In this document: positions 33,601 to 41,919 of the stretch, one piece after another
How the letters are laid out: each line of letters opens with the position of its first letter
Position numbering within the stretch: the stretch's first letter is position 1
Assembly (NCBI RefSeq): GCF_016899425.1
Contig: NZ_CP045996.1
Location: 434,001-498,000 of the forward strand
Direction of reading: 5' to 3'
Source: Burkholderia sp. MS389
Lineage (GTDB): Bacteria > Pseudomonadota > Gammaproteobacteria > Burkholderiales > Burkholderiaceae
DNA length: 64,000 nt
Program-made: the position numbers and the translations under genes
The notes under the pieces: model-generated
What the model was told of the DNA's origin: nothing
Database searches by the model: none
Seen by the model: the letters and a program-made list of their open reading frames with translations, nothing else

Positions 33601-36514
33601 CGCCGACGAAGGTGTACCGCTGCAGGCCGTGCTGAACGCGGCGCGCGCGCGCCGGGCGATCGAAGGCGAGGACGTCGTGCGCATCGTCAACGCGCGCGAG
33701 CACAATCTGAAGGCGCTCGACGTCGACATCCCGCACGGCAAGTTCAACGTGATCACCGGCGTGTCGGGGTCCGGCAAGTCGACGCTCGCGTTCGACATCC
33801 TGTTCCACGAAGGCCAGCGCCGCTACCTCGAATCGCTGAACGCGTATGCGCGCTCGATCGTGCAGCCGGCCGGCCGCCCCGAGGTCGACGCGGTGTACGG
33901 CATTCCGCCGACCGTCGCGATCGAGCAGCGGCTGTCGCGCGGCGGCCGCAAGAGCACGGTCGCGACCACGTCCGAGGTATGGCACTTCCTGCGGCTGCTG
34001 TATGTGAAGCTCGGCCTGCAGCACTGCATCCACGACGGCACGCCGGTCACGTCGCAGTCCGTCGAATCGATCGCCGCGCAACTGCTGCGCGATCATCGCG
34101 GCGAGCACGTCGGGCTGCTCGCGCCGCTCGTCGTCAACCGCAAGGGCGTATATACGGATCTCGCGAAGTGGGCGAAGGCGCGCGGCAGCACGCATCTGCG
34201 CGTCGACGGCGAATTCGTCACGGTCGACCCGTGGCCGAAGCTCGACCGCTTCCGCGAGCACACGATCGAATTGCCGGTGGCCGATCTCGTCGTGTCGCCG
34301 GACAACGAGGCCGAGTTGCGGCGCAGGCTCGACGAGACGCTCGAGCTCGGCAAGGGCGTGATGCATCTGCTCGCGCCGCTCGACGGGTTGCACCATGCGA
34401 TGCAGAACGATCATTCGACCGCGCAGGTCGGCGCGGTCAAGGTGCTGTCGGTCAAGCGCGCGTGCCCGGTGTGCGGCACGAGCTATCCGGAGCTCGACCC
34501 GCGGATGTTCTCGTACAACAGCAAGCACGGCTGGTGCACGACCTGCGTCGGCACCGGCGTCACGCTCACGCGCGAACAGCGCGCCGCATACGACGACACG
34601 GTGCTCGCCGGCGACGATCGCGGCCGCGAGCAAACCTTGCCGTCGGACGAGCAGGAGCCGGAAGGCGTCGGCAACGAGCCGTGTCCCGATTGCCAGGGCA
34701 CGCGGCTGAACCCGTCCGCGCGCGCGGTCACGTTCGACGCGCATCCGATCGTCGAGGTCGCGCAGTGGACGGTGTCGGACACGCGCCGCTGGATCGACGC
34801 GCTCGAACTCACCGGGCGCGACGCGCAGATCGCGCGCGACATCGTCAGCGAGATCGGCAGCCGCCTCGCGTTTCTCGAGGAAGTCGGGCTCGGCTACCTG
34901 AGCCTCGACCGCGCGGCGCCGAGCCTGTCGGGCGGCGAAGCGCAGCGGATCCGGCTGGCCGCGCAGCTCGGCAGCAACCTGCAGGGCGTGTGCTACGTGC
35001 TCGACGAGCCGACGATCGGCCTGCATCCGCGCGACAACCAGATCCTGCTCGACGCATTGCGCAAGCTCGGCGACAAGGGCAATACGCTGGTCGTCGTCGA
35101 GCATGACGAGGACACGATCCGTCGTGCCGATCACATCATCGACATCGGCCCGGGCGCAGGCAAGCGCGGCGGCAAGCTGGTCGCCGAAGGCGCGGTGGGC
35201 GATCTGGCCGCGCAGCCGGATTCGGTCACGGGGCGCCTGCTCGCGCAGCCGATGCTGCACCCGCTGCAGCCACGCCGCAGCGTGAGCCTGCCGGGCAAGA
35301 AGGGCGGTGAAGCCGTGCCGGAAGCGTGGCTGACCGTGCATGGCGCGAGACTGCACAACCTGCGCGACGTCACGGTCGGCATTCCGCTCGCGCGGCTCGT
35401 CGCGGTGACGGGCGTCAGCGGTTCGGGCAAGTCGACGCTCGCGCGCGACGTGCTGATGACGAACCTGCTCGACGCGGTCGGCCGGTCGGTACTGTCGTCG
35501 CCGGCCACGCGGCGTGCGCGCAAGGCCGCGCAGCAGGATGCGCCGGCCACCAACCGCCGTTCGAGCGTGCTCGCGCGCAGCGCACCGCGGCCGTCGCTGA
35601 ACGTCACGCATGCGTGGCAGGGCTGCGAGTCGCTGAGCGGCTGGGAGCAGATCGATCGCGTGCTCGAAGTCGACCAGACGCCGATCGGTAAGACGCCGCG
35701 TTCGTGCCCGGCCACCTACATCGGCGTGTGGGACACGATCCGCAAGCTGTTCGCGGATACGCTCGAAGCGCGCGCCCGCGGCTATACGGCGTCGCGTTTC
35801 TCGTTCAATACCGGCGACGGGCGTTGTCCCGCGTGCGAAGGGCAAGGCGTGCGCACGATCGGCATGAGCTTCCTGCCCGACGTGAAGGTGCCGTGCGACG
35901 TGTGCCACGGGCAGCGTTTCAATCCGGAAACGCTCGCCGTCACGTGGCGCGGCCGGAACATCGGCGACGTGCTGACGATGGAGATCGACGAGGCGGTGGA
36001 ATTTTTCGCGCCGATCTCGAACATCGCGCATCCGCTGCAACTGATGAAGGATGTCGGGCTCGGCTACCTGACGCTCGGCCAGCCGTCGCCGACGCTGTCC
36101 GGCGGCGAGGCGCAGCGCATCAAGCTCGTCACCGAACTGACGAAGGTGCGCGACGACATCACGCGCCGCGGCCAGAAGGCGCCGCACACGCTGTACGTGC
36201 TCGACGAGCCGACGGTCGGCCTGCACATGGCCGACGTCGCGAAGCTGATTCGCGTGCTGCACCGGCTGGTCGATGCGGGGCATAGCGTCGTCGTGATCGA
36301 GCACGACCTCGACGTGATCGCGGAAGCCGACTGGATCATCGATCTCGGCCCGGAGGGCGGCGTGGGCGGCGGCACGATCGTCGCGGCGGCGCCGCCGGAA
36401 GCGCTCGCGAAGGTGAGCGCGAGCCATACCGGGCAGGCGCTGAAGCCGGTGCTGGCGCGAACGGCCAGCGAAGGTGCGGAAGCGGCGCAGCAGGGCGCGG
36501 CGCGGGTCGGCTGA
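30620..36514 (+). CDS. Tandem (double-length) UvrA-family excinuclease ATPase
   Basis: 1964 aa, about twice a normal UvrA (about 940), made of two full UvrA units in one chain. Four ABC modules are visible. Walker A motifs are GPSGSGKSS (about residue 34) and three GVSGSGKST copies (about 667, 1046 and 1598), each paired with an LSGGE signature and a DEP-type Walker B. Cys-x2-Cys zinc motifs occur in both halves (for example CPTCGGSG/CPDCDGSR and CPACEGQG/CDVCHGQR). UvrA works as a dimer in nucleotide excision repair, so this is a covalently fused dimer. Start is TTG after a GGCAGGC element. The C-terminal 30 residues are a non-conserved tail. It follows a LexA box. Confidence 0.93.
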   Translation: MSSSTLIRIRGARQHNLKNLDLDLRTGEMTVVTGPSGSGKSSLVFDTLYAEGQRRYVETFSAYARQFLDRMDRPQVERVDGVPPAIAIDQTNPVRSSRSTVGTMTELNDHLKLLYARAAELFDRKTARQVRHDTPETIYAELVARTQADDPRVVVTFPVELPEAVSDEEIAQWLSASGYTRVQAQREVASPTGPRKLLDVVADRFRVQQADKVRVVEAIEASLKRGGGRVNVYVLAPEAENAVAEPVIWRFSTGLHDPDSDLRYAEPQAALFSFNSAYGACETCRGFGRVIGVDLGLVIPDARKTLRGGAVKPMQTPAWKECQDDLMRYAAKAGIRRDVAWSELTDAERDWVVNGSPDWNGKWQSQWYGVKRFFGYLESKAYKMHIRVLLSKYRSYTPCAVCGGARLKTESLQWRLGSKENADGVLAPADRFMPRGVDWSRAQLEALPGLTVHDLMLLPIERIRRFFDDIVLPSALLDDALKLLLAEVRTRLKYLCDVGLGYLTLDRQSRTLSGGEVQRINLTTALGTSLTKTLFVLDEPSIGLHPRDLTRIVEAMQRLRDAGNTLVVVEHDPSVMLAADRLIDMGPGPGERGGTIVYDGTPGDIRSAHTLTGEYLGGRKQVAHASNWARRPVDANTPRIVLEGATEHNLRDVTVEIPLQRLVCVTGVSGSGKSTLLQDVLYPAMARHHGKATESPGAYRSLTGADQVGDVVFVDQSPIGKTTRSNPASYVGAFDEIRKLFAKAPLALQRGYGAGTFSFNSGDGRCPTCGGSGFEHIEMQFLSDVYLRCPDCDGSRYRAEILEVRIERDSRALNIADVLDLTVSEAAAFFATDAEVLRVLQPIVDVGLEYVKLGQPVPTLSGGEAQRLKLAGFLAESAAAANGRRVATEEARIARAKLFMFDEPTTGLHFDDIAKLMQAFGKLLAAGHSLIVIEHNLDVIRAADWLIDLGPEGGDGGGLVLCAGTPDDVKACAESHTGVALLQYDREMDGDAVRADEGVPLQAVLNAARARRAIEGEDVVRIVNAREHNLKALDVDIPHGKFNVITGVSGSGKSTLAFDILFHEGQRRYLESLNAYARSIVQPAGRPEVDAVYGIPPTVAIEQRLSRGGRKSTVATTSEVWHFLRLLYVKLGLQHCIHDGTPVTSQSVESIAAQLLRDHRGEHVGLLAPLVVNRKGVYTDLAKWAKARGSTHLRVDGEFVTVDPWPKLDRFREHTIELPVADLVVSPDNEAELRRRLDETLELGKGVMHLLAPLDGLHHAMQNDHSTAQVGAVKVLSVKRACPVCGTSYPELDPRMFSYNSKHGWCTTCVGTGVTLTREQRAAYDDTVLAGDDRGREQTLPSDEQEPEGVGNEPCPDCQGTRLNPSARAVTFDAHPIVEVAQWTVSDTRRWIDALELTGRDAQIARDIVSEIGSRLAFLEEVGLGYLSLDRAAPSLSGGEAQRIRLAAQLGSNLQGVCYVLDEPTIGLHPRDNQILLDALRKLGDKGNTLVVVEHDEDTIRRADHIIDIGPGAGKRGGKLVAEGAVGDLAAQPDSVTGRLLAQPMLHPLQPRRSVSLPGKKGGEAVPEAWLTVHGARLHNLRDVTVGIPLARLVAVTGVSGSGKSTLARDVLMTNLLDAVGRSVLSSPATRRARKAAQQDAPATNRRSSVLARSAPRPSLNVTHAWQGCESLSGWEQIDRVLEVDQTPIGKTPRSCPATYIGVWDTIRKLFADTLEARARGYTASRFSFNTGDGRCPACEGQGVRTIGMSFLPDVKVPCDVCHGQRFNPETLAVTWRGRNIGDVLTMEIDEAVEFFAPISNIAHPLQLMKDVGLGYLTLGQPSPTLSGGEAQRIKLVTELTKVRDDITRRGQKAPHTLYVLDEPTVGLHMADVAKLIRVLHRLVDAGHSVVVIEHDLDVIAEADWIIDLGPEGGVGGGTIVAAAPPEALAKVSASHTGQALKPVLARTASEGAEAAQQGAARVG

Positions 36515-36603
36515 ACACGCTGCACCCGGCAAGCGGCCCCGGTGCCGGGTGAGGCATCCGGGCCGCTCTCGTTTCGTCATTCATGTCGACGATGGCGCGG
36601 CGC

Positions 36604-37545
36604 TCAATTCCCGTTGACGCCGATCGCCTCGATGATCGTCTCCAGTTGCGGGCTCATCGGCAGGTTGAGACTCAAGCCCGACGGAAGCGGACGCAGGAAC
36701 CAGCGCTTGTACTGCCGCGCGATCTCGCCGTCGGCGGCCAGTTCCTGGAACGTGGTTTTCACGACCTGCGCGAGCTGCGGATCGTCCTTGCGGAACATGA
36801 TGCCGTACGGGTCGTAGGACAGAAAATCGCCCACCACGTCGTACTGGCCGCCCTTGCTCGCGTTCTCGGCGATCAGGCCGTACAGCAGCACGTCGTCCGT
36901 CGCGAACGCGTCGGCGCCGCCGTTCGCGACGAGCGCGAAGCCCTGCGCATGATCGGGCACCACCTGGAGCTGGATCCCGAGCCTGAACCGCTCGTTCAGG
37001 TCGCGCAGCGCCTTCTCGTTGGTCGTACCGGCCGTCACCGCGACCTTCTTGCCTGCGAGATCGCGGAACGAGCGGATCGGCGCGCCGCGTTTCACCATCA
37101 CCTTCGTGCCGGCCACGAAGAAGATCGGCGAGAACGCCACGCGCTTCTGGCGCTCGAGGTTGCTGGTCGTGGAGCCGCATTCCAGATCGACCTTGCCGCT
37201 GACCACCGCGTCGATGCGGTTGTCGGACGTGACCGGCACCCAGCGGATCGTCAGGCTCTTGTTGATCGCATCCTCGATCGACGACACGAGCGCCTTGCAC
37301 AGCTCGATCGAATAGCCGATCGGCTGGTTGCGCGCGTTCAGGTACGAGAACGGGATCGACGCGTCGCGATAGCCGAGCGCGATCGTGCCGCTGCCGCGCA
37401 CCTTCGCGAGCGTGCCGGTCAGTTGGGCCGGCGCGAACGGTTCGACGCGCGGCAGCGTCGACGGTGCATCTTCCGCGTGCGTGGTCACGCCCGCGGCAAG
37501 CAGGCCCGCGAGCGCGAGCGCACGCCAGAATCGCTGCATCTTCAT
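36604..37545 (-). CDS. Periplasmic amino-acid binding protein (glutamate/aspartate type)
   Basis: 313 aa with a cleavable signal peptide (cleavage near residue 24, THA-ED). It is a family 3 solute-binding protein: GTIALGYRDASIPFSYLN, then GYSIELCKAL, VDLECGSTTSN and a DGEIARQYKRWF end. This is the pattern of GltI-like glutamate/aspartate binders. Only 13 bases separate it from the upstream symporter gene on the same strand, so they are one operon. No ABC permease or ATPase accompanies it. The binding protein may work with permeases encoded elsewhere, or in an unusual way with the adjacent symporter. Confidence 0.88.
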   Translation of the reverse strand: MKMQRFWRALALAGLLAAGVTTHAEDAPSTLPRVEPFAPAQLTGTLAKVRGSGTIALGYRDASIPFSYLNARNQPIGYSIELCKALVSSIEDAINKSLTIRWVPVTSDNRIDAVVSGKVDLECGSTTSNLERQKRVAFSPIFFVAGTKVMVKRGAPIRSFRDLAGKKVAVTAGTTNEKALRDLNERFRLGIQLQVVPDHAQGFALVANGGADAFATDDVLLYGLIAENASKGGQYDVVGDFLSYDPYGIMFRKDDPQLAQVVKTTFQELAADGEIARQYKRWFLRPLPSGLSLNLPMSPQLETIIEAIGVNGN

Positions 37546-37558
37546 CGCCGGGCCTCCG

Positions 37559-38866
37559 TCAGACTTCGGTCGGATGTGCGATCGTCGCTTCCTGTTCCGC
37601 TTCGATGCGCGCCGCGTTGGCTTCGGCTTCCGCTTCCGACAGCAGCTGGCCTTCCCATTTCGCGACCACCGCGCTCGCGATCGAGTTGCCGACCGCGTTC
37701 GTGGCCGAGCGGCCCATGTCGAGGAACGTGTCGACGCCGAGAATCAGCAGCAGGCCGGCCTCCGGCAGCCCGAACTGGTGCAGCGTGGCCGCGATCACGA
37801 CGAGCGACGCGCGCGGCACGCCGGCCATCCCCTTCGACGTGAGCATCAGCACCAGCAGCATCGTGATCTGCGTGCCGAGCGACAGGTGGATGTTGTACGC
37901 CTGTGCGATGAACAGCGACGCGAACGTGCAGTACATCATCGAGCCGTCGAGATTGAACGAGTACCCCATCGGCATCACGAAGCTCGAAATCTTGCGCTTC
38001 ACGCCGAAGCGGTCGAGCGCGTCGAGGATCTTCGGATACGCGGCTTCGGAGCTGGCCGTCGCGAACGACAGCATGAATGCTTCCTTGATCAGCAGCAGCA
38101 GCTTGAACACGCGACGGCCGAGGAACAACAGCCCGGCACACACGAGCAATGCCCAGAGCAGGAACAGGCTGACGTAGAAGTCGCCCATGAACACCGCGAA
38201 CTTCAGCAGCACCGACAGCCCGTTGACCGCGACGGTCGCGGCCATCGCGGCCATCACCGCGAGCGGCGCGAGCTTCATCACGTAGCCGGTGATCTTGAGC
38301 ATCACGTGCGACAACTGGTCGATCGCGGCGATGAGGATCTTCCCGCGCTCGCCGAGCGCGGCGAGCGCGACGCCGAAGAACATCGAGAACACGACGATCT
38401 GCAGGATTTCGTTGTTCGCCATCGCCTCGGCGAACGACTTCGGCACCATGTGGCCGACGAAATCCTTCAACGTGAACTTGGACGTCGCGAGGTTCGCCGA
38501 TGCGCCGATGTCCGGCAGCGGCAAGCCGAGATTGTCGCCGGGCCGCAGCAGGTTCGCCATCAGCAGCCCGAGCAGCAGCGAGACCAGCGACGCGGTGACG
38601 AACCAGCCGAACGCTTTCGCGAACACGCGTCCGACCGAGGCCGCGTCGCCCATGTGCGCGATGCCGACCACCAGCGTGGAGAAGACGAGCGGGCCGATCA
38701 CCATCTTGATCAGCCGCAGGAACACGTCGGAGACGAGCGAGATGTACCCGGCGATTTCAGCGGCGGCCTTCTTGTCCGGAAAGCTCGTGAAGACCATGTA
38801 GCCGATCGCGATGCCTGCCACCATCGCGATCAGGATCCAGACGGCTGCAGCATTCTTTTTTCGCAT
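37559..38866 (-). CDS. Dicarboxylate/amino-acid:cation symporter (DAACS family)
   Basis: 435 aa secondary transporter (GltP/DctA fold) with about eight membrane helices and two re-entrant loops. Hallmarks include the first hairpin ATASSEAAYPKIL, GYSFNLDGSMMY in helix 7 and the second hairpin SKGMAGVPRAS, followed by DTFLDMGRSATN. The E-A-A pattern in the first hairpin resembles glutamate/aspartate carriers. The start MRKKNAAAV has a GGGAGG ribosome binding site; a longer upstream frame was rejected. It is the first gene of a two-gene operon with the periplasmic binding protein. Confidence 0.9.
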   Translation of the reverse strand: MRKKNAAAVWILIAMVAGIAIGYMVFTSFPDKKAAAEIAGYISLVSDVFLRLIKMVIGPLVFSTLVVGIAHMGDAASVGRVFAKAFGWFVTASLVSLLLGLLMANLLRPGDNLGLPLPDIGASANLATSKFTLKDFVGHMVPKSFAEAMANNEILQIVVFSMFFGVALAALGERGKILIAAIDQLSHVMLKITGYVMKLAPLAVMAAMAATVAVNGLSVLLKFAVFMGDFYVSLFLLWALLVCAGLLFLGRRVFKLLLLIKEAFMLSFATASSEAAYPKILDALDRFGVKRKISSFVMPMGYSFNLDGSMMYCTFASLFIAQAYNIHLSLGTQITMLLVLMLTSKGMAGVPRASLVVIAATLHQFGLPEAGLLLILGVDTFLDMGRSATNAVGNSIASAVVAKWEGQLLSEAEAEANAARIEAEQEATIAHPTEV

Positions 38867-39268
38867 CGTAAGCCTCCCATGCAGCGGTTTCGCAATCGGG
38901 GATGGGAGGACGATACAGGACCAGAATGGCGATGAACAGTGCAACCGGGTTCGGGTTTGCGCTAGCGCCAGGTCGCGGGCCGGGCGCGCCGGCGACTGCG
39001 CCGGTGGCGCTGCGTGCCCGAAGCCGGCGCAACCCGCTGCCGGTTTGTGCGGAGCAGCACGTCGCCTGTTCGGCGGTCGCCGGATCGGGATGGCCGGCGC
39101 CGCTGCGCCATTTGCGCCTGTCCTGTGCCTATAGGCGGGCGATGCTGCGTTGCCGCGACGTTGCACTCGTCATGCGCGCGAGGATCGGGCAGGCGCGTGC
39201 TGAAATCGCACGCCTGCGCCGCGAGCCGGACGATCCCGGCGGCCAGCGCGACGGCACGCGGTTTTCGA
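38867..39268. other. Intergenic stretch, no gene supported
   Basis: About 400 bases between two leftward transport genes. It should contain the symporter promoter. Open frames on the plus strand here are G+C-driven and lack ribosome binding sites. No hairpin with a T-run was seen. Confidence 0.4.
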
Positions 39269-40003
39269 TCAGGCCGCCGGCGCGACCGATGCGCCCGTGA
39301 TGCGGTGCCGGCGCAGCGAATCGGCGACGAAGCCCGACGCCTTCATTTCCTCGACGAAGGCGCTCAGCGCCGCGGCGGCGGCGTCGCCACGGCTCTTCGG
39401 CACGCCCATCGCCTGCCGGATCACCATGAAGCGTTCGTCGAGCAGGCGCAGGCCGGGCGTTTTCGCGGCGTCGGTTTCGAGCTGCTGCTTCACGCCGGCC
39501 GCCACTTCCAGTTGCTGCTCGACGAACGTCGCCACGACGGCCTGCGACGTCGGTGCGCGCACGATCGTCGCGGCCTTCAGTTCGCGGGTGAGGAACAGGT
39601 CGTACGCGCTGCCCTTGCCGACGGCCACGCGGTTGTGCGGCTGGTCGACGTCCGCGTTGGTGCGGATCGGCGATGCGTCCGGCACGAGATAGAAGCCTTC
39701 GATCAGCACGTACGGCGCGGTGAACGCGATCGTTTCGCCGCGCAACGGATCGACCGCGAAGAAGCCGAAATCGGCGCGCTCGTCAGTCAGCGCCTGCACC
39801 GATTTGCCGGCGGCGTCGAACACCACGAGTTCGAGGTCGACCGACAGGCGCTCGGCGAATGCACGGGCGAGGTCGATCGATACGCCGAACGGTTCGCCCG
39901 TTGCCGGGTCGCGGTTCGCGAGGATCGGGTTGCCGAGGTTGATCGAGGCGCGGAGCTTGCCGGTGGGGGTGAAGGCAGAGACGACAGCTGGAGCGATGGG
40001 CAT
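39269..40003 (-). CDS. Solute-binding protein lacking an export signal
   Basis: 244 aa, family 3 (amino-acid) periplasmic-binding-protein fold: KLRASINLGNPIL, GVSIDLARAFAERL, ADFGFFAVDPLRGETI, and a long SQAVVATFVEQQLEV segment. It starts directly at MPIAPAVV with no hydrophobic signal. Upstream in-frame codons are Ser/Arg/Pro-rich and add no signal either. It is therefore either cytoplasmic or moved by an unrecognised route. No permease genes are adjacent. The ligand is unknown and the start is uncertain because no Shine-Dalgarno is visible. Confidence 0.75.
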   Translation of the reverse strand: MPIAPAVVSAFTPTGKLRASINLGNPILANRDPATGEPFGVSIDLARAFAERLSVDLELVVFDAAGKSVQALTDERADFGFFAVDPLRGETIAFTAPYVLIEGFYLVPDASPIRTNADVDQPHNRVAVGKGSAYDLFLTRELKAATIVRAPTSQAVVATFVEQQLEVAAGVKQQLETDAAKTPGLRLLDERFMVIRQAMGVPKSRGDAAAAALSAFVEEMKASGFVADSLRRHRITGASVAPAA

Positions 40004-40288
40004 GGGCGGACTCGCGGGAGGCGTAGGGTCGGTCGGGTGGCGGGATGCGCGACGGCGCGTCGACGTCGAGCTTATCACCGGACGTCGCGCATCGTGTGTC
40101 GCGGGCGTGCCTGCGTGGAGACGATGAGGTCGAGTCGGCCCGCGGCCTTCATGGTCGGTCGCTGCATCCTGTCACGGGGCTGCACACGTCTGCGCGGCCG
40201 CAGCTAGACGCCGGACGACGAGCAACACGCGATCAACCCGCGCCGCAGCATGATCGGCAACGACGACGAGGCACTTTTCAACAGCGTG

Positions 40289-40501
40289 CTAGTACATTTT
40301 TCGGGGCGGCAACAGGCGCTTCGCCTGCAAGCGCTGTCGGGCAACGGCGCTGGCTTTTTTCCGCTTGCGCTCCGTCGTCGGCTTCTCGTAGCTCGTGCGA
40401 CTGCGCAGCTCGCGAATCAGTCCGGTTTTCTCGATGTCGCGCCGGAATCGCCGCAGCGTGACATCGATCGGTTCGTTCAGCTTCGGCGTGATTGTCGTCA
40501 T
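40289..40501 (-). CDS. rpsU: Ribosomal protein bS21 paralogue
   Basis: 70 aa, highly basic. The core RRFRRDIEKTGLI, SYEKPTTERKRKKASA and a Lys/Arg-rich tail match bacterial S21, which joins the 30S subunit near the 3' end of 16S rRNA and affects initiation. Burkholderia genomes carry more than one rpsU; this divergent copy in an accessory region is probably the secondary one. The ribosome binding site is weak. It stands close to two small unknown genes on the same strand. Confidence 0.9.
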   Translation of the reverse strand: MTTITPKLNEPIDVTLRRFRRDIEKTGLIRELRSRTSYEKPTTERKRKKASAVARQRLQAKRLLPPRKMY

Positions 40502-40536
40502 GTAGATTCTGTCTGGAAAGAGGTGGGAACGGAAAG

Positions 40537-40746
40537 CTAGCCGAGCCGCGTCATGACGGCGCTGGCTATCTCGTCGGATTCGAATTCCGAATAGCCTGCG
40601 CCGATCGATAGCGCACGTACCGCCATGAACATGTGCAGCTCGGGTTGATGGCACATCGCCGAATCGGCGAGGCCGGCAGGCACGGCGGTGTCGATCCGGG
40701 TGACTTCACGCCGGCTGATCAAGCCGAGCAGTTCGTCGATGATCAT
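40537..40746 (-). CDS. Small conserved hypothetical protein, 69 aa
   Basis: Starts MIIDELLGLISRREVTRID, with a strong TTGGAGG ribosome binding site. A TTG four codons upstream was rejected because it lies inside that site. The middle contains two Met-rich hydrophobic stretches (MCHQPELHMFMAVRALSIG). No signal peptide and no known family. It lies 35 bases upstream of the bS21 gene on the same strand and may be co-transcribed with it. Confidence 0.65.
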   Translation of the reverse strand: MIIDELLGLISRREVTRIDTAVPAGLADSAMCHQPELHMFMAVRALSIGAGYSEFESDEIASAVMTRLG

Positions 40747-40793
40747 TTCGACCTCCAAAATACCAACACACTATGTGGCGTTGACGAGCCGCG

Positions 40794-41078
40794 TCAGCAC
40801 GCGCTGGCGAAGAATCCCTGTTTGCCACGATTGTCGTCGATGATGTTCTCGGCATAGCGCACCGACGCTCGACGCGCGTCACCGGCGTTATCGAACGGGG
40901 ACGTGTCGCGCAATCTGAAGGTCTGGCTCTGCGTCAGCGTATCGGTGGTGCCGCGCAGGCAAATCTTGACGGCCGCGTCGAACCCGGCATCGTAGTTATG
41001 CGGGCTGCCGTTCAGCGCGGCAACGTGAGGATAAATGAGTGGATAAATCTCGAATCCACGATAGACGTGCATGCTCAT
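40794..41078 (-). CDS. Hypothetical protein, 94 aa
   Basis: Starts MSMHVYRGFEIYPLIYPH after a good AGGAG ribosome binding site. The sequence looks like a small alpha/beta domain: two strands at the N-terminus, then a helix-containing segment with DAAVKICLRGT, and a C-terminal DARRASVRYAENIID helix. It contains no membrane segment. I do not recognise a family. It is one of a run of small leftward genes (40.3-41.6 kb) of a kind common in Burkholderia. Confidence 0.65.
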   Translation of the reverse strand: MSMHVYRGFEIYPLIYPHVAALNGSPHNYDAGFDAAVKICLRGTTDTLTQSQTFRLRDTSPFDNAGDARRASVRYAENIIDDNRGKQGFFASAC

Positions 41079-41337
41079 GACGAACTCCTGGCGTTCGGCC
41101 ACGACGAGTCGCATGGGCGAACACATCCGGCCGGTATTCCCGTCATGGGGCGGGCCGATGGGTGAAGGGGACAACGTTGCAGCGCGAAGGAGGGGCGATG
41201 CAGCAAGCGGGCGGGTGGAGGGGCGAACGGTCAAAGGACGGCTGATCGCGCGGATGAACTCATCATACGCGCATCGTTTGCCGAGCGGTCGATTTATTCC
41301 GGGGTTGGCGCACGCACGGGCACGCCCGGCGGCGACG

Positions 41338-41622
41338 TCAGAGCGTCGTCAGCAACTGCAACTGACGTTCGGTCTCGTTTCCCGCGACCAGCGAAAAGAA
41401 CCCGGTCTCGCGACGTTCGACGACCGTGAGCCCCTCGCTGTCGGAGAAGACGTTCCACGCGCTGTCGTCGACATGGGCGATCGCGCCGCGCGTGCGCGCG
41501 AATGCCAGCAATAGCGGACTCGCCTGGCGGCGCAGCACTTGACGATCCGCATTCAACACATACGGTGGCCAGCCGGCCCGAAGGACGAGATAGTAAGGAA
41601 TGGAGCCGGGATCGATTGTCAT
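41338..41622 (-). CDS. Hypothetical protein, 94 aa
   Basis: Starts MTIDPGSIPYYLVLRAGWP. It is a soluble, mixed-composition protein with the segments RRQASPLLLAFARTRGAIAHV and GLTVVERRETGFFSL, suggesting alternating strands and a helix. No ribosome binding site is obvious, so the start is uncertain and the longer frame cannot be excluded. No known domain is recognised. Confidence 0.5.
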   Translation of the reverse strand: MTIDPGSIPYYLVLRAGWPPYVLNADRQVLRRQASPLLLAFARTRGAIAHVDDSAWNVFSDSEGLTVVERRETGFFSLVAGNETERQLQLLTTL

Positions 41623-41919
41623 TGGGGCCGTTTCATGTGTGGGCCTGCGTTTGCCGTCCGGCTGCATTCGGAGCGGTGTCGGCGAAAGCGTGCGATGGAG
41701 CGAGGGGCGTTCGCCGTGGCGTGCTTTCAGTTTATGCGTTGAACCGCTCGATTCGCAGGATATCGTCACGATTTCCCGCGGCGTCGGTCCGGCGACGACG
41801 CGATCCGGCCGTCAGGCCGAGCGCTCGCTCCGCGCGTCGAGCGGAACTGCCTGCCACCGAAGCGTTGTAGCGATATCTACTGAATTGCAGTGCTCGTGAC
41901 GGCCCATTATGCTGCCGTC

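Noticed and set aside
30623..36580. A 1985-codon open frame antisense to the tandem uvrA
   Set aside because: It is a composition shadow of the long G+C-rich uvrA gene: the opposite strand has strong ABC motifs, and this frame is an Arg/His/Ala-rich string with no domain.
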